Source: CADCTM01 sp049671305 (GTDB lineage Bacteria > Cyanobacteriota > Cyanobacteriia > Cyanobacteriales > Coleofasciculaceae). From it: a stretch of 47,444 nucleotides of DNA. How positions within the stretch are numbered: the first letter of the stretch is position 1; every line of letters begins with the position of its first letter. Location: NCBI GenBank assembly GCA_049671305.1, contig JBATUR010000037.1, positions 1 through 47,444 of the forward strand, read 5' to 3'. Under the pieces are notes generated by a model that worked only from the letters and a program-made list of their open reading frames with translations, was not told the origin of the DNA and searched no databases. Positions 26,790-34,738 of this stretch are shown in pieces. Position numbers and translations under genes: made by a program.

Positions 26790-27818
26790 TTAAAAAAGCA
26801 AAGATAACTGAACCGGTAAACTACATTCTACTATCTCACTTGCTGACAATCTCTCACTAGAATTCAAATAACTACGCACCATTCCAGCAAGATGAAACCC
26901 AAACAAAGGTGCAACCGCATTCCCAACTTGATTAAAACAACTAGTTTCACTTCCTACAAATTCAAACCAATCAGGAAAACTTTGCAGACGCGCTGCTTCT
27001 CTTAATAACAAACGTCGCCGTCTTCCATCAGGTAATTTAATTCGTTGCATATCACCTGTTGCTCCTGCTAAATTCCGACAAGTTAATGTTCGCGCTGGTT
27101 TATCCAAATGTAGATCACGGGGACGTTTGCAAGAAGAAGCTTTTTCATATTTAGCTACATATTCATCCATACTATTCGTCAAAAACTTTGATTCAGCAGG
27201 AGATTGAGCTGCTAATTCTCCTAAAGCTTCACCTGCACTGATTTTAGTTTCTAAAAACTTGGGAAAATTCAACCTTCCTCTATGACCAACTACAATCAGA
27301 CGCTCACGACTTTGAGGTACGCCAAAGTCAACAGCATTTAATAATTTCATTTCAATCACATAACCCAAAGCCTGAAGTGCTTGAGTAATTTCATCTAAAT
27401 ACCATTTGTTTCGATATAGCAAACCTCGGACGTTTTCAAATAGCCAAATTTCAGGACGCAGCTTTTCCACGGCACTAATAAAAATGGGAAAGCCATCTCG
27501 TGAATCTTTTAATCCTTGCTGTTTTCCACCTACACTAAAAGGCTGGCAAGGTGGACCACCAATTAGTATAGATGTAGTGGGTAATTCTGTATCAGTATTC
27601 AAAATAACTTGAGTACACTTACCTTTTAAATTCTGCCGATAAGTCGCACAGCAATCAGCATCCATTTCAAAACCATGAGTTTCAAAACCTTGTGCTTCAA
27701 AACCTAGTGATAAACCACCACATCCAGCAAATAAGTCTACTACTAATGGACTGCACGATTTAGCAGGTTTCAGTATATTGTTAATTTTGTCTATGTAGCT
27801 CATTCTTAGTCGTTGCAC
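26790..27818 (-). CDS. DNA (cytosine-5) methyltransferase of the restriction pair
   Basis: A 342-aa type II cytosine-5 methyltransferase. Motif I is DLFAGCGGLSLGF (residues 28-40), motif IV is GGPPCQPFS with catalytic C91, motif VI is ENV (128-130), motif VIII is QSRERLIVVG and motif X is QVGNAVAP. The target-recognition stretch between VIII and IX is short (about residues 182-245). A second in-frame ATG five codons in (27803) is an alternative start. By family knowledge it modifies carbon 5 of cytosine. It would protect host DNA from the nuclease encoded immediately after it. Confidence 0.95.
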   Translation of the reverse strand: MQRLRMSYIDKINNILKPAKSCSPLVVDLFAGCGGLSLGFEAQGFETHGFEMDADCCATYRQNLKGKCTQVILNTDTELPTTSILIGGPPCQPFSVGGKQQGLKDSRDGFPIFISAVEKLRPEIWLFENVRGLLYRNKWYLDEITQALQALGYVIEMKLLNAVDFGVPQSRERLIVVGHRGRLNFPKFLETKISAGEALGELAAQSPAESKFLTNSMDEYVAKYEKASSCKRPRDLHLDKPARTLTCRNLAGATGDMQRIKLPDGRRRRLLLREAARLQSFPDWFEFVGSETSCFNQVGNAVAPLFGFHLAGMVRSYLNSSERLSASEIVECSLPVQLSLLF

Positions 27819-27948
27819 GGTTGATACTGTTGTTGATCATAAAGCTTCTACTGAAGAGAGCGCTAACTCTAAGAACAATGCTTCAATTTAAAAAAATACA
27901 TATAATAAGTAAAAGTACATATTCACGCGATCTGGGTTGAAATAAGCA

Positions 27949-28578
27949 ATGCAAAATGTACCCTACAGCTTTATCATTCGGCGACTGGCTACTATTTTAG
28001 CTGTTGTGATTCTTTCCTTAAGCCTGACAGCAGCTTTTACCGGAATTCTGCTTTCTTTCTATTATGAACCTACTGCTGGAGGAGCTTATAATTCTCTAAA
28101 GTTAATTAAATCTGAAATTAACTATGGTTGGCTAATTCAGCGTATTCATCAAATTGCTGGAAATGGCTTAATTGCTGCTTCTTTAATTGAAATTGTGGTC
28201 ATGTTTTTGGGAGAAAAGTTTCGCCCTAGCTGGCTGACTGCTTGGATTAGCGGCATTTTATTGACCTTAACTGCGATCGCTTTAGGCTGGACTGCGATGC
28301 TTCTTGATTGGACACAACTAGGCTACTGGCGTTTCACACTCGAATTAGGCACAATAGAAGCTATTCCCTTAATTGGCTCACAACTGCGAGATATCCTAAC
28401 AGGTGGTGGCGCTATTAATACAGTAACTGTTGCCCATTTTTACACCTTACACAGTTACATCCTCTCGATTAGTGCCTTGATTCTGGCAATTATTCATCTG
28501 GCAGGTGTTTTGCTACAGGAAAAAGAAGAAAAGCAGGCACTCAAAGAAACCGAAGCCGCAGTATCTTTTTCTGAATAA
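27949..28578 (+). CDS. Cytochrome b6-like protein (petB paralogue) lacking one heme ligand
   Basis: A 209-aa four-helix membrane protein resembling the N-terminal part of cytochrome b/PetB. Helices lie at about residues 13-38, 68-87, 98-119 and 168-189. Heme ligands in PetB are two His per helix, 14 apart in helix B and 15 apart in helix D. Here H67 (RIHQIAG) is present but the partner 14 residues on is E81. In helix D H168 (TLHSY) and H183 (IIHLAG) are both kept. One b-heme site (H67-H168) is therefore complete. The second (residue 81-H183) is not. No Cys for a c-type heme is seen. A 13-bp hairpin follows. Confidence 0.85.
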   Translation: MQNVPYSFIIRRLATILAVVILSLSLTAAFTGILLSFYYEPTAGGAYNSLKLIKSEINYGWLIQRIHQIAGNGLIAASLIEIVVMFLGEKFRPSWLTAWISGILLTLTAIALGWTAMLLDWTQLGYWRFTLELGTIEAIPLIGSQLRDILTGGGAINTVTVAHFYTLHSYILSISALILAIIHLAGVLLQEKEEKQALKETEAAVSFSE

Positions 28579-28588
28579 CCAACTCGAA

Positions 28589-28631
28589 AACATAAATTTG
28601 GTATACCTTGCAATATTGCCAAATTTATGTT
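28589..28631 (+). terminator. 13-bp hairpin after the cytochrome gene
   Basis: AACATAAATTTGG (28589-28601) pairs perfectly with CCAAATTTATGTT (28619-28631) across a 17-nt loop, beginning 11 nt after the stop codon. No T run follows, so it may be a transcription stop, an mRNA 3' stabiliser or both. Confidence 0.5.
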
Positions 28632-28689
28632 AAACAATGCCCTAATTATATCTGAAATAACAACTCATCAAATTGTAAAAACTGCTGAT

Positions 28690-29122
28690 TTTGCTCTGGT
28701 AGCAATCATAGAAAGGGTAAGTCGCTACAGTTACCCTGATGATTTAATCTGACCTGAGTTAAACTAGCGGCTGATGGTAAAACTTCCACTGCTTTCCTTG
28801 TAATCATTACCAACTGGAAGCGGCAGGGTGCATCTCAGGTGTGCAGAGATAGCGATCAAAATAATCCCGACAGATGTGACTTTGATCAGTAAATAAGGTT
28901 CTAGGGCAGTCTACCAAAGTAATGCCCCGCTTTCGTTAAAGCTGATACGAAATAGCGGCGGCAGATGGTTGTCGGGCAAAAGATGATTTGTTCCCTAAGT
29001 AGTGGTGCTTCTTTTTGGCAAGGGATCAGGAGAGGGTTGGCGTCACATCCCCTACAGGTGAGGATGCACTCTCATAGTTTCAGGGAATTGAAAAGTGTGC
29101 AATGGTTGCACCTGCCTAGGCA
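28690..29122 (+). ncRNA. Candidate structured non-coding RNA (strand unproven)
   Basis: Proposed only from base pairing. In addition to local stems, CCCGACA (28866-28872), which lies in the loop of the GATCAAA/TTTGATC hairpin, is perfectly complementary to TGTCGGG (28970-28976), a possible pseudoknot. GAGAG/CTCTC (29030/29069) encloses CATCC/GGATG (29046/29062). The last element TGCCTAGGCA (29113-29122) is followed by ATTTT. I do not recognise RNase P RNA, tmRNA, 6S RNA or SRP RNA in it. Confidence 0.3.
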
Positions 29123-29221
29123 ATTTTCGTCACGTGTCTACTGTCAACGATTAAGAAGCATCGTACTTTGCCCAGTTTTTAGAGTAAACCCCAAGAGATA
29201 ACAATATCAGATCAGACAGAC

Positions 29222-31669
29222 ATGAAAAAACAACCTGGACTAGAGATTGCCGAATATGTCTCCCTTGCTGGATCAGTCTTGGGCACAATTGTTGCGGTGA
29301 CATCTGGAAAGTTGGTTTTCGCCGCTGCCCCTTTGACTGTGGCACTCTCGCTTAATTTGCTTAATCGCCGTCGCTTTCAGCAGGAGACTATTAATTACAC
29401 TAGTGGTATCCTTACTGAAGCGCAGGAGGCTTTTCGGAGTTTAAATGAGCAAGTTCAAGCTTTGCCTGCTCTCAATCTTAAGGTTGACACGATTAATCAG
29501 AAGTTTGATACTAGACCTGAGATGCAATTGCTTCGGCAGTCAGAAAGCTCGATCGCACAGCTTTCTTCTCGACTAGATGCCATGTCACCTCTTAATCATC
29601 AATCTACTGTTTTAGAGGCTGACTTACATAGCGTTAAAGAAGCGATCGCAGATATCTATAATCAGATCAATTCTCTATCTTCGAGCACGCAAGTGTTAAC
29701 AACTCCTGATCTTGACCTCAGTAGTGTTGAAGAAGGGTTTGCAGATATCTATAATCATCTAAATGCTATAACTTCACAGCTTGATAAGCCAACTCCAGCA
29801 GTTGATTTAACTAGTGTTGAAGAAGCGATCGCAAGTCTTAATACTCAGCTAAATACTGTCAATTCACGTTTAGATCAACCTTCAACTCCGGCTACTGTTG
29901 ATTTAACTAGTGTTGAAGAAGCGATCGCAAGTCTTAATACTCAGCTAAATACTGTCAACTCACGTTTAGATGAGTCGCCAACTCCAGCTACTGTTGATTT
30001 GAGCGAAGTTGAAGAAGCGATCGCCACTCTTAATACTCAACTCAATACTGTAAACTCACGTTTGGATCAACCTTCAACTGTTGATTTAACTAGTGTTGAA
30101 GAAGAGATCGCAACTCTCAATACTCAACTCAATACTGTCAACTCACGTTTAGAGCAACCTTCAACCGTTGACTTAACAAGTATTGAAGAAGCGATCGCAA
30201 GTCTTAATACTCAGCTAAATACTGTCAACTCACGTTTGGATCAGTCGCCAACACCAGCTACTGTTGACTTAAGCGAAGTTGAAGAAGCGATCGCAAGTCT
30301 CAATACTCAGCTAAATACTGTAAACTCACGTTTAGATGAGTCGCCAATACCAGCTACTGTTGATTTGAGCGAAGTTGAAGAAGCGATCAATGATCTAAAG
30401 GCACAGCTAAATACTGTAACCTTGCGCCTTGACGAATTACCACCGCCAACCGAAGCCAACTTCAGCGAGGCAGAATATGCCATCCTGGATATTAATACAC
30501 AACTAGACGCCCTTAACCAGCAATTCACAAATCGCTCAGAAGCACAAGCAATTGAGCAGCTACAAAGAGAAATTCCGCAGCTTTCTGAGCAGTTAAATAG
30601 TTTGACATTGCGCTTGGATAATGCACCTACTCCTCAAGCAGTTGATTTGAGTGGTGTAGAAACAGCGATCGCACAAATTAATCAGCGTTTTGAAGCCTTA
30701 AATCAACAATTTAACACTCGCCCAGAAACACAAGCGATCGAGCAATTGCAAGGAGCAATACCAGAGCTTTCTCAGCAGTTAAATAGTTTGACATTGCGTC
30801 TAGATACGCCAACTACTGCCAAGGTTGATTTAAGTGGCATTGAGACAGCAATTACTGATATTAATAGCCGCTTAGATGCAGTTACACAACGTTTTGAAAC
30901 TCCAATTCAAGCAGTTGATTTGAGTGGTGTAGAAACAGCGATCGCCGATATGAATAGTCGGTTGAACGTGCTTAATCAGCAGTTCAATACTCAACTAGAG
31001 ACGCAAAAAATTGAGCAATTAAAAAGCTCAATTCCTCAGCTTAAAGAGCAGGTTAACGTGATGAACTTGCGCCTTGACACATTAGTTAAATCTGCGGATA
31101 TTGACTTTTCTCAAGAGCAGGAAATTCTCGCTGATATTAATTTTCAGCTTGATACCATAAACCAACGTCTCGATCATCCTCCAGGATCGTTTAAAGTTGA
31201 CCACAATGAAATTGAGGAAACACTTTCTGGCATCAATTTTCAGCTACGCGCCTTAGCATTAGATCTTGAGACTATACCTGATCCGATGTTGGCAGTTGAC
31301 TTAACAGGAGGAGAAGAATCGATCGATGTTATTAACAGTCAGATCAACAATCTCAACCAACAATTTAACACTCAAACCGAAACGCTAAATCGAGAGCAAA
31401 TTGAAAAAACAATCTCACAGCAATTAGAGCAAACGAAGGCTATGGAATTGCGTGTCGAAGGTTTAACAAATCTTTCGGAAGCTGAACTAAAAAAGGAAAA
31501 GAAAACGATTGCTAATATCAATTTAGGACTAGAAGCTTTGGTTCTTTTTATTGAGGACATCCCTGCCGATGCAGAGATTGACCTAACTGAGGTCGTAATT
31601 GCCCTAGGTGACATCAATGGTGAAATCGATGCTTATGCACAGCATCTAGATACTCTCCCAACTGCCTGA
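29222..31669 (+). CDS. Repetitive coiled-coil membrane protein, 815 aa
   Basis: The N-terminus has two hydrophobic segments (about residues 12-27 and 31-46, AEYVSLAGSVLGTIVAVTSG and LVFAAAPLTVALSLN) followed by LNRRRF, a module I recall from cyanobacterial proteins. The rest is long heptad-like coiled coil. Residues about 194-410 contain seven near-identical units of 32 or 29 aa built on VDLTSVEEAIASLNTQLN then TVNSRLD. A second repeat class (residues about 420-620) uses AIEQLQ...LTLRLD and VDLSGVETAI blocks. There is no catalytic domain. The ATG follows a hairpin-rich 640-bp region. The role is unknown. It may be a membrane-anchored structural filament or tether. Confidence 0.85.
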   Translation: MKKQPGLEIAEYVSLAGSVLGTIVAVTSGKLVFAAAPLTVALSLNLLNRRRFQQETINYTSGILTEAQEAFRSLNEQVQALPALNLKVDTINQKFDTRPEMQLLRQSESSIAQLSSRLDAMSPLNHQSTVLEADLHSVKEAIADIYNQINSLSSSTQVLTTPDLDLSSVEEGFADIYNHLNAITSQLDKPTPAVDLTSVEEAIASLNTQLNTVNSRLDQPSTPATVDLTSVEEAIASLNTQLNTVNSRLDESPTPATVDLSEVEEAIATLNTQLNTVNSRLDQPSTVDLTSVEEEIATLNTQLNTVNSRLEQPSTVDLTSIEEAIASLNTQLNTVNSRLDQSPTPATVDLSEVEEAIASLNTQLNTVNSRLDESPIPATVDLSEVEEAINDLKAQLNTVTLRLDELPPPTEANFSEAEYAILDINTQLDALNQQFTNRSEAQAIEQLQREIPQLSEQLNSLTLRLDNAPTPQAVDLSGVETAIAQINQRFEALNQQFNTRPETQAIEQLQGAIPELSQQLNSLTLRLDTPTTAKVDLSGIETAITDINSRLDAVTQRFETPIQAVDLSGVETAIADMNSRLNVLNQQFNTQLETQKIEQLKSSIPQLKEQVNVMNLRLDTLVKSADIDFSQEQEILADINFQLDTINQRLDHPPGSFKVDHNEIEETLSGINFQLRALALDLETIPDPMLAVDLTGGEESIDVINSQINNLNQQFNTQTETLNREQIEKTISQQLEQTKAMELRVEGLTNLSEAELKKEKKTIANINLGLEALVLFIEDIPADAEIDLTEVVIALGDINGEIDAYAQHLDTLPTA
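29801..30454 (+). repeat. In-frame tandem repeat array, 96/87-nt units
   Basis: Seven units begin (GTTGAT/GTTGAC) at 29801, 29897, 29993, 30080, 30167, 30263 and 30359, so the spacing is 96, 96, 87, 87, 96 and 96 nt. All keep frame. Units 1, 2, 3, 5 and 6 contain HIP1 (GCGATCGC) at the same codons (Ala-Ile-Ala). The 9-nt length difference is in the Pro/Ser/Thr-rich linker. Confidence 0.92.
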
Positions 31670-31701
31670 CTTGCTCAGTAAGCTTGACTGATTATTAACA
31701 A

Positions 31702-31744
31702 TAATAGGGAAGAAGGAATATCTTTATTTCACTCTTCCCTATTA
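31702..31744. terminator. 12-bp hairpin between convergent genes
   Basis: The left arm, beginning TAATAGGGAAGA at 31702-31713, pairs perfectly with TCTTCCCTATTA at 31733-31744. It separates the convergent coiled-coil and SDR genes. The flank on the minus strand is T-rich, so it probably stops the SDR transcript and perhaps both. Confidence 0.65.
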
Positions 31745-31816
31745 CCCTGAAAAGTACTGAAGTATAAAGTTTACAATAAACTTCTCAACTTAATGAATAT
31801 TCGCTTTCCTTTGAGT

Positions 31817-32599
31817 TTAAAAATGAGTTTGGGTAAACAAAATTTGCCCTGCCATATAAGCTGATTCATCTGATGCTAAAAAGACAAAACTAGCTGCAAT
31901 TTCTTCCGGTTCAATGATTTGCCCTTTTGGTAGTTGATTTCCAAATTCTTCCACCTTTTCAGTCGTTAATGAGCTGGGAACTTGAAGCGTCCAAACAGGA
32001 CCTGGTGCGACACCATTAACTCGAATTCCTTTTTCTTGTAAAGTCGGTGATGACGAACGAGTAAAAGTCATAATTGCTCCTTTACTCGCTGAATAACCTG
32101 CCAATGGATCATGTCCCTGATAAGAGGTTATAGAGGTTGTATTAATGATTACACTTCCTTCTTTGAGGTAAGGTTCAGCGGCATTTGTCATATAAAACAT
32201 CGCACAAATGTTGCTATCTAAATCTTCTTCTAACTGCTCATTATTGAGATGTTCAACATTTTCGGGAGACTGTGGTTGAACAGCATTATTCACTAAAACA
32301 TCTAGTTTTGTAAATGTATTAATCGTCTCTTGTACTGCTTTTTGACAAAATGTTTCTTGCCTTACATCACCTCTGATAATTAAACAAGAACGACCTTCTT
32401 TTTCAACAATTTCTTTGGTTTGTTCTGCGTGTTCTTGCTGATTAAAGTAAGTAATGGCAACATCTGCTCCCTCTTTAGCAAAAGCGATCGCTACTGCACG
32501 ACCCAGACTACTATCGCCACCTGTTATGAGCGCTATTTTATTTAATAATTTACCCTTTTCTTGCTTGTTAAAACTATCTACATTCAGTTGTGACATCAC
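31817..32599 (-). CDS. SDR family oxidoreductase, glucose/ribitol-type
   Basis: A 260-aa NAD(P)-dependent short-chain dehydrogenase. The nucleotide site is ITGGDSSLGRAVA (near residues 25-37) and LVNNAV, with catalytic INTTSITS and YSASKGA (Tyr-x-x-x-Lys). The order matches classical SDRs of the YhdF/YghA stress type that end in GQVLHPNGG. Here the end is GQILFTQTHF, and the NGG tail is absent. The protein is about 25 aa shorter than the relatives I recall, so a 3' frameshift or truncation is possible. A 354-bp gene-free leader precedes it. The substrate is unknown. Confidence 0.85.
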   Translation of the reverse strand: MMSQLNVDSFNKQEKGKLLNKIALITGGDSSLGRAVAIAFAKEGADVAITYFNQQEHAEQTKEIVEKEGRSCLIIRGDVRQETFCQKAVQETINTFTKLDVLVNNAVQPQSPENVEHLNNEQLEEDLDSNICAMFYMTNAAEPYLKEGSVIINTTSITSYQGHDPLAGYSASKGAIMTFTRSSSPTLQEKGIRVNGVAPGPVWTLQVPSSLTTEKVEEFGNQLPKGQIIEPEEIAASFVFLASDESAYMAGQILFTQTHF

Positions 32600-32953
32600 T
32601 CATCACTCTCCTTACTGACGATGTTACTATTGGAGCAGTTTTTACGACTGGATTAAGGTTTTTGCTATTCTCTTCAAATTTTACTAGAGTAAGCAGTCGG
32701 GAAAGAATATAACAATATTCTAAATACCAAATATTTAAAGTGCAGTTATTGAAAAACTTATAACTACATGGTTTGAGCTATTAAATACCCTGATGTAGTT
32801 TAATTTAGATGCCTTACTATTTATACAACCTGAATAAGAAATAGTCAAATTATATTTTATAATGCTAATCGTAGGTACGCACAAAACAAAAAGGCAAGCA
32901 GCAATAATCGCCACCTACCTTTATTTTATCTAACACTTTGGAAGTTGTTTAGA
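32600..32953. other. Gene-free region upstream of the SDR gene
   Basis: About 350 bp that contains the presumed SDR promoter and, at its right end, the terminator hairpin of the holin-like gene. No coding frame is seen. Confidence 0.45.
32893..32919 (-). terminator. Rho-independent terminator of the holin-like gene
   Basis: Read on the minus strand, GGTAGGTGGC (32919-32910) pairs with GCTGCTTGCC (32902-32893), ten pairs with four G-U, loop GATTATT. TTTTTGTTTT follows at once. It starts 34 nt after the gene's stop codon. Confidence 0.72.
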
Positions 32954-33349
32954 TTATTTCTCCGGTTCGAGTTCGGGATACTTATCAGCAGTCTTAAGTT
33001 CAGGATGTCTTTCAGCAAAGTATTGATTCAAGAATGTATTAACGAAAGACAAGATAACTGGTCCTAGGATAATTGCAACTATTCCATTTACTGCAAATCC
33101 TGGTACTAACACAGATGCCAGCCAAAAACAGATGCCATTAACGACCAGAGAAAAGGCACCAAAACTTAAGAAGTTAAGCGGCATTGATAATGCTGAAAGA
33201 GTTGGTTTTGCTGAAGAGTTCACCAACCCAATTACTACAGCAGCAATTAAAGCGGCTGGAAAAGTAGCAATGTTAACGCCCGGAACAAGTAAGTCAACCA
33301 GCAACAAACTTAGGGCAGTACCTAGCCAAGTAAAAAGTATTCCTATCAT
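32954..33349 (-). CDS. Small four-helix membrane protein, holin-superfamily-IV type
   Basis: A 131-aa protein with four hydrophobic helices (about residues 4-22, 29-47, 57-79 and 86-107) and a charged C-terminal tail ending ELEPEK. The pattern matches the family annotated as phage holin family 4 or mycobacterial 4-TM holin, including LVNSSAKPTL (turn after helix 2) and LGPVILSFVN. Despite the name, chromosomal copies are not prophage evidence, and no phage gene is nearby. It diverges from the YqaE-like gene, with 277 bp between their starts. Confidence 0.75.
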   Translation of the reverse strand: MIGILFTWLGTALSLLLVDLLVPGVNIATFPAALIAAVVIGLVNSSAKPTLSALSMPLNFLSFGAFSLVVNGICFWLASVLVPGFAVNGIVAIILGPVILSFVNTFLNQYFAERHPELKTADKYPELEPEK

Positions 33350-33542
33350 TTTTTTTCCTCAAACTTACAAACAGTAATTTTTTATCGATGTCGTATATAA
33401 ATAATATTATCGAAAATTTTCATCTACTACATCTCTACAGAGATAGATGTTTGGGTAAGTAAATTTTAGAAGCGACACTCCTTTAAACACGTTGAGTTTC
33501 TCCTAAGTTCCATCCTATAGCCATTCCGGCAATGCTACAACT

Positions 33543-33548
33543 TATAAT
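33543..33548 (+). promoter_or_regulatory. Candidate -10 element of the YqaE-like gene
   Basis: A perfect TATAAT lies 79 nt before the ATG at 33627. No good -35 is visible at 17-18 nt upstream, so this is a weak candidate, possibly used by an alternative sigma factor or activator. Confidence 0.3.
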
Positions 33549-33626
33549 CCTTAAGATGGAGGTTGAATACTTGAGAAATACCGATAATTAAAACAAAGGC
33601 AGTTTAAAAAAACTTAGAGGAAAAAT

Positions 33627-33839
33627 ATGAATTTATTTCGGATTATCTTAGGCATCCTTATACCTCCTTTGGGCGTTTTCATGACTGTGGGAGTTGGAGT
33701 AACTCTTTTTATCAACATAGGTTTGACACTCTTAGGATGGCTTCCTGGAAGTATCCATGCTCTTTGGGTAATTGTTAAGCACGAAGAAAAAGTCAGCCGA
33801 GAAACAGGCATCGAAGATGGCAGAAACGGCATTTACTAA
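33627..33839 (+). CDS. YqaE/Pmp3-type small membrane protein
   Basis: A 70-aa hydrophobic protein with two helices (about residues 3-25 and 27-50) and the Pmp3-like core ILIPPLGVFM and INIGLTLLGWLPGSIHALWVI. The PPLGV turn is the family hallmark. Such proteins are stress-induced in plants, yeast and bacteria and are thought to affect membrane potential or ion leakage. This copy ends in a charged tail (KHEEKVSRETG). A strong terminator hairpin follows within 60 bp. Confidence 0.85.
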   Translation: MNLFRIILGILIPPLGVFMTVGVGVTLFINIGLTLLGWLPGSIHALWVIVKHEEKVSRETGIEDGRNGIY

Positions 33840-33892
33840 ATCTGACTATAAAAGCTTAAAAACTTGCACAAAGAAAGATTTGTAAAAATAAC

Positions 33893-33922
33893 TAGAGGAG
33901 CTAAATTAAGTTAGCTCCTCTA
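33893..33922. terminator. 12-bp perfect hairpin between convergent genes
   Basis: TAGAGGAGCTAA (33893-33904) pairs perfectly with TTAGCTCCTCTA (33911-33922) around a 6-nt loop. On the minus strand it is followed by GTTATTTTTAC. It lies between the convergent YqaE-like gene and the coiled-coil gene, so it probably stops both. Confidence 0.7.
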
Positions 33923-33970
33923 CTCGTTTCTAACCGTTTGCTTTAATTCCTACGATTTAAGAAATAAAGG

Positions 33971-34738
33971 TTACTTCTTTTCATGAGAAGTATCAGTAAC
34001 AGATTTCCATAGATCTTTTAAAAGTTGCTTGACTCGTCTTTCATTTTTAGCTAATGCTGTACCAGCTTCAGCAATTTTAATTTCAAAATCTGCACTTTTC
34101 TCTTTCACTTGTTCCGCAGTAGATTCTGCTTGAATCTGAGCGCGATCATACCAAGTTTTAGCATCATCTAAGTGCTTTTTAACTTCCTCTCCTCGTTCGC
34201 CATATCGTGCAGCTAAGTTAGCCTGCAAAATGGCTAATTGCGTTTGCAGTTGAGCATAGCGCTTTTGCATCAATGCCGCTTCTTCAGTATCTTTGAGAGA
34301 ATTGATCGCATCTTCAATTGAGCTTTTGATACTAGGAGATGCCTCTTTTCCCGTTGCTTCGATGTCAATTAAGGCATGATCTATTTGATTTTGAAGTTCA
34401 ATTTCTTCGGTGTCAATTTGGGCTTGAAGCTGTTTGACTTCAGCCTGGGTTTTAGCAATTGATTGACGCCTTGAACTGCTAAAACCTTCGATTGCACCTT
34501 CAATAGAAGCGGTTACTTCTTCTTTAACTTCTTCACCTTTTTCTTTTAAGTTGTCTATAACTGTAGAAACAGCTTCCTTAATAATTAGACGAATTTCTCC
34601 GGAACCTTCTTTTAATTCAGATGTTGCTTGAGAAACAGCAGACTTGACAATTTCTCTAATTCGCTCCGAGCGAACTTTTCCTTCTTCTTTGGCTTTTTGA
34701 AGTTCTTCGGTTATTTGAGTTTTAATGGGATTATTCAT
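33971..34738 (-). CDS. Amphipathic alpha-helical/coiled-coil protein
   Basis: A 255-aa highly charged (Glu/Lys/Ala-rich) protein. It is nearly all helix: ITEELQKAKEEGKVRSERIR at the N-terminus and coiled-coil stretches at about residues 70-140 and 150-235. It lacks a signal peptide, a membrane segment and catalytic motifs. The composition resembles apolipoprotein/LEA-like protective or scaffold proteins; that is a fold-level analogy only. Neighbours are small envelope proteins, so a membrane-peripheral role is possible. It diverges from the Lin0512 gene. Confidence 0.7.
   Translation of the reverse strand: MNNPIKTQITEELQKAKEEGKVRSERIREIVKSAVSQATSELKEGSGEIRLIIKEAVSTVIDNLKEKGEEVKEEVTASIEGAIEGFSSSRRQSIAKTQAEVKQLQAQIDTEEIELQNQIDHALIDIEATGKEASPSIKSSIEDAINSLKDTEEAALMQKRYAQLQTQLAILQANLAARYGERGEEVKKHLDDAKTWYDRAQIQAESTAEQVKEKSADFEIKIAEAGTALAKNERRVKQLLKDLWKSVTDTSHEKK

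Larger units (their letters stand above)
28579..29221. other. Hairpin-rich gene-free region, candidate structured RNA
   Basis: 643 bp without a convincing coding frame. Several perfect or near-perfect stems cluster from about 28690 to 29122: TTGCT/AGCAA, AGGGTAA (28714)/TTACCCT (28731), GATCAAA (28854)/TTTGATC (28881), GGGCA/TGCCC (28904/28923), CCGCTTTCGT (28927-28936) with ACGAA and AGCGG, GTGCAA (29097)/TTGCAC and TGCCTAGGCA. The density is higher than in the other gene-free regions here. See findings. Confidence 0.5.

Noticed and set aside
25755..27818. Insertion sequence or transposon carrying the RM genes
   Set aside because: No transposase, terminal inverted repeats or target duplication seen at the edges.
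28965..29201. 78-codon frame in the hairpin-rich region
   Set aside because: Arg/Ser/Leu-rich composition typical of chance frames, no start signal. The region is better explained by RNA-like stems.
29801..30454. CRISPR array
   Set aside because: Repeats are in frame, translated and contiguous with no unrelated spacers.
32954..33349. Prophage, suggested by the holin-like gene
   Set aside because: No integrase, capsid, lysis or terminase gene nearby. This holin family is common on bacterial chromosomes.
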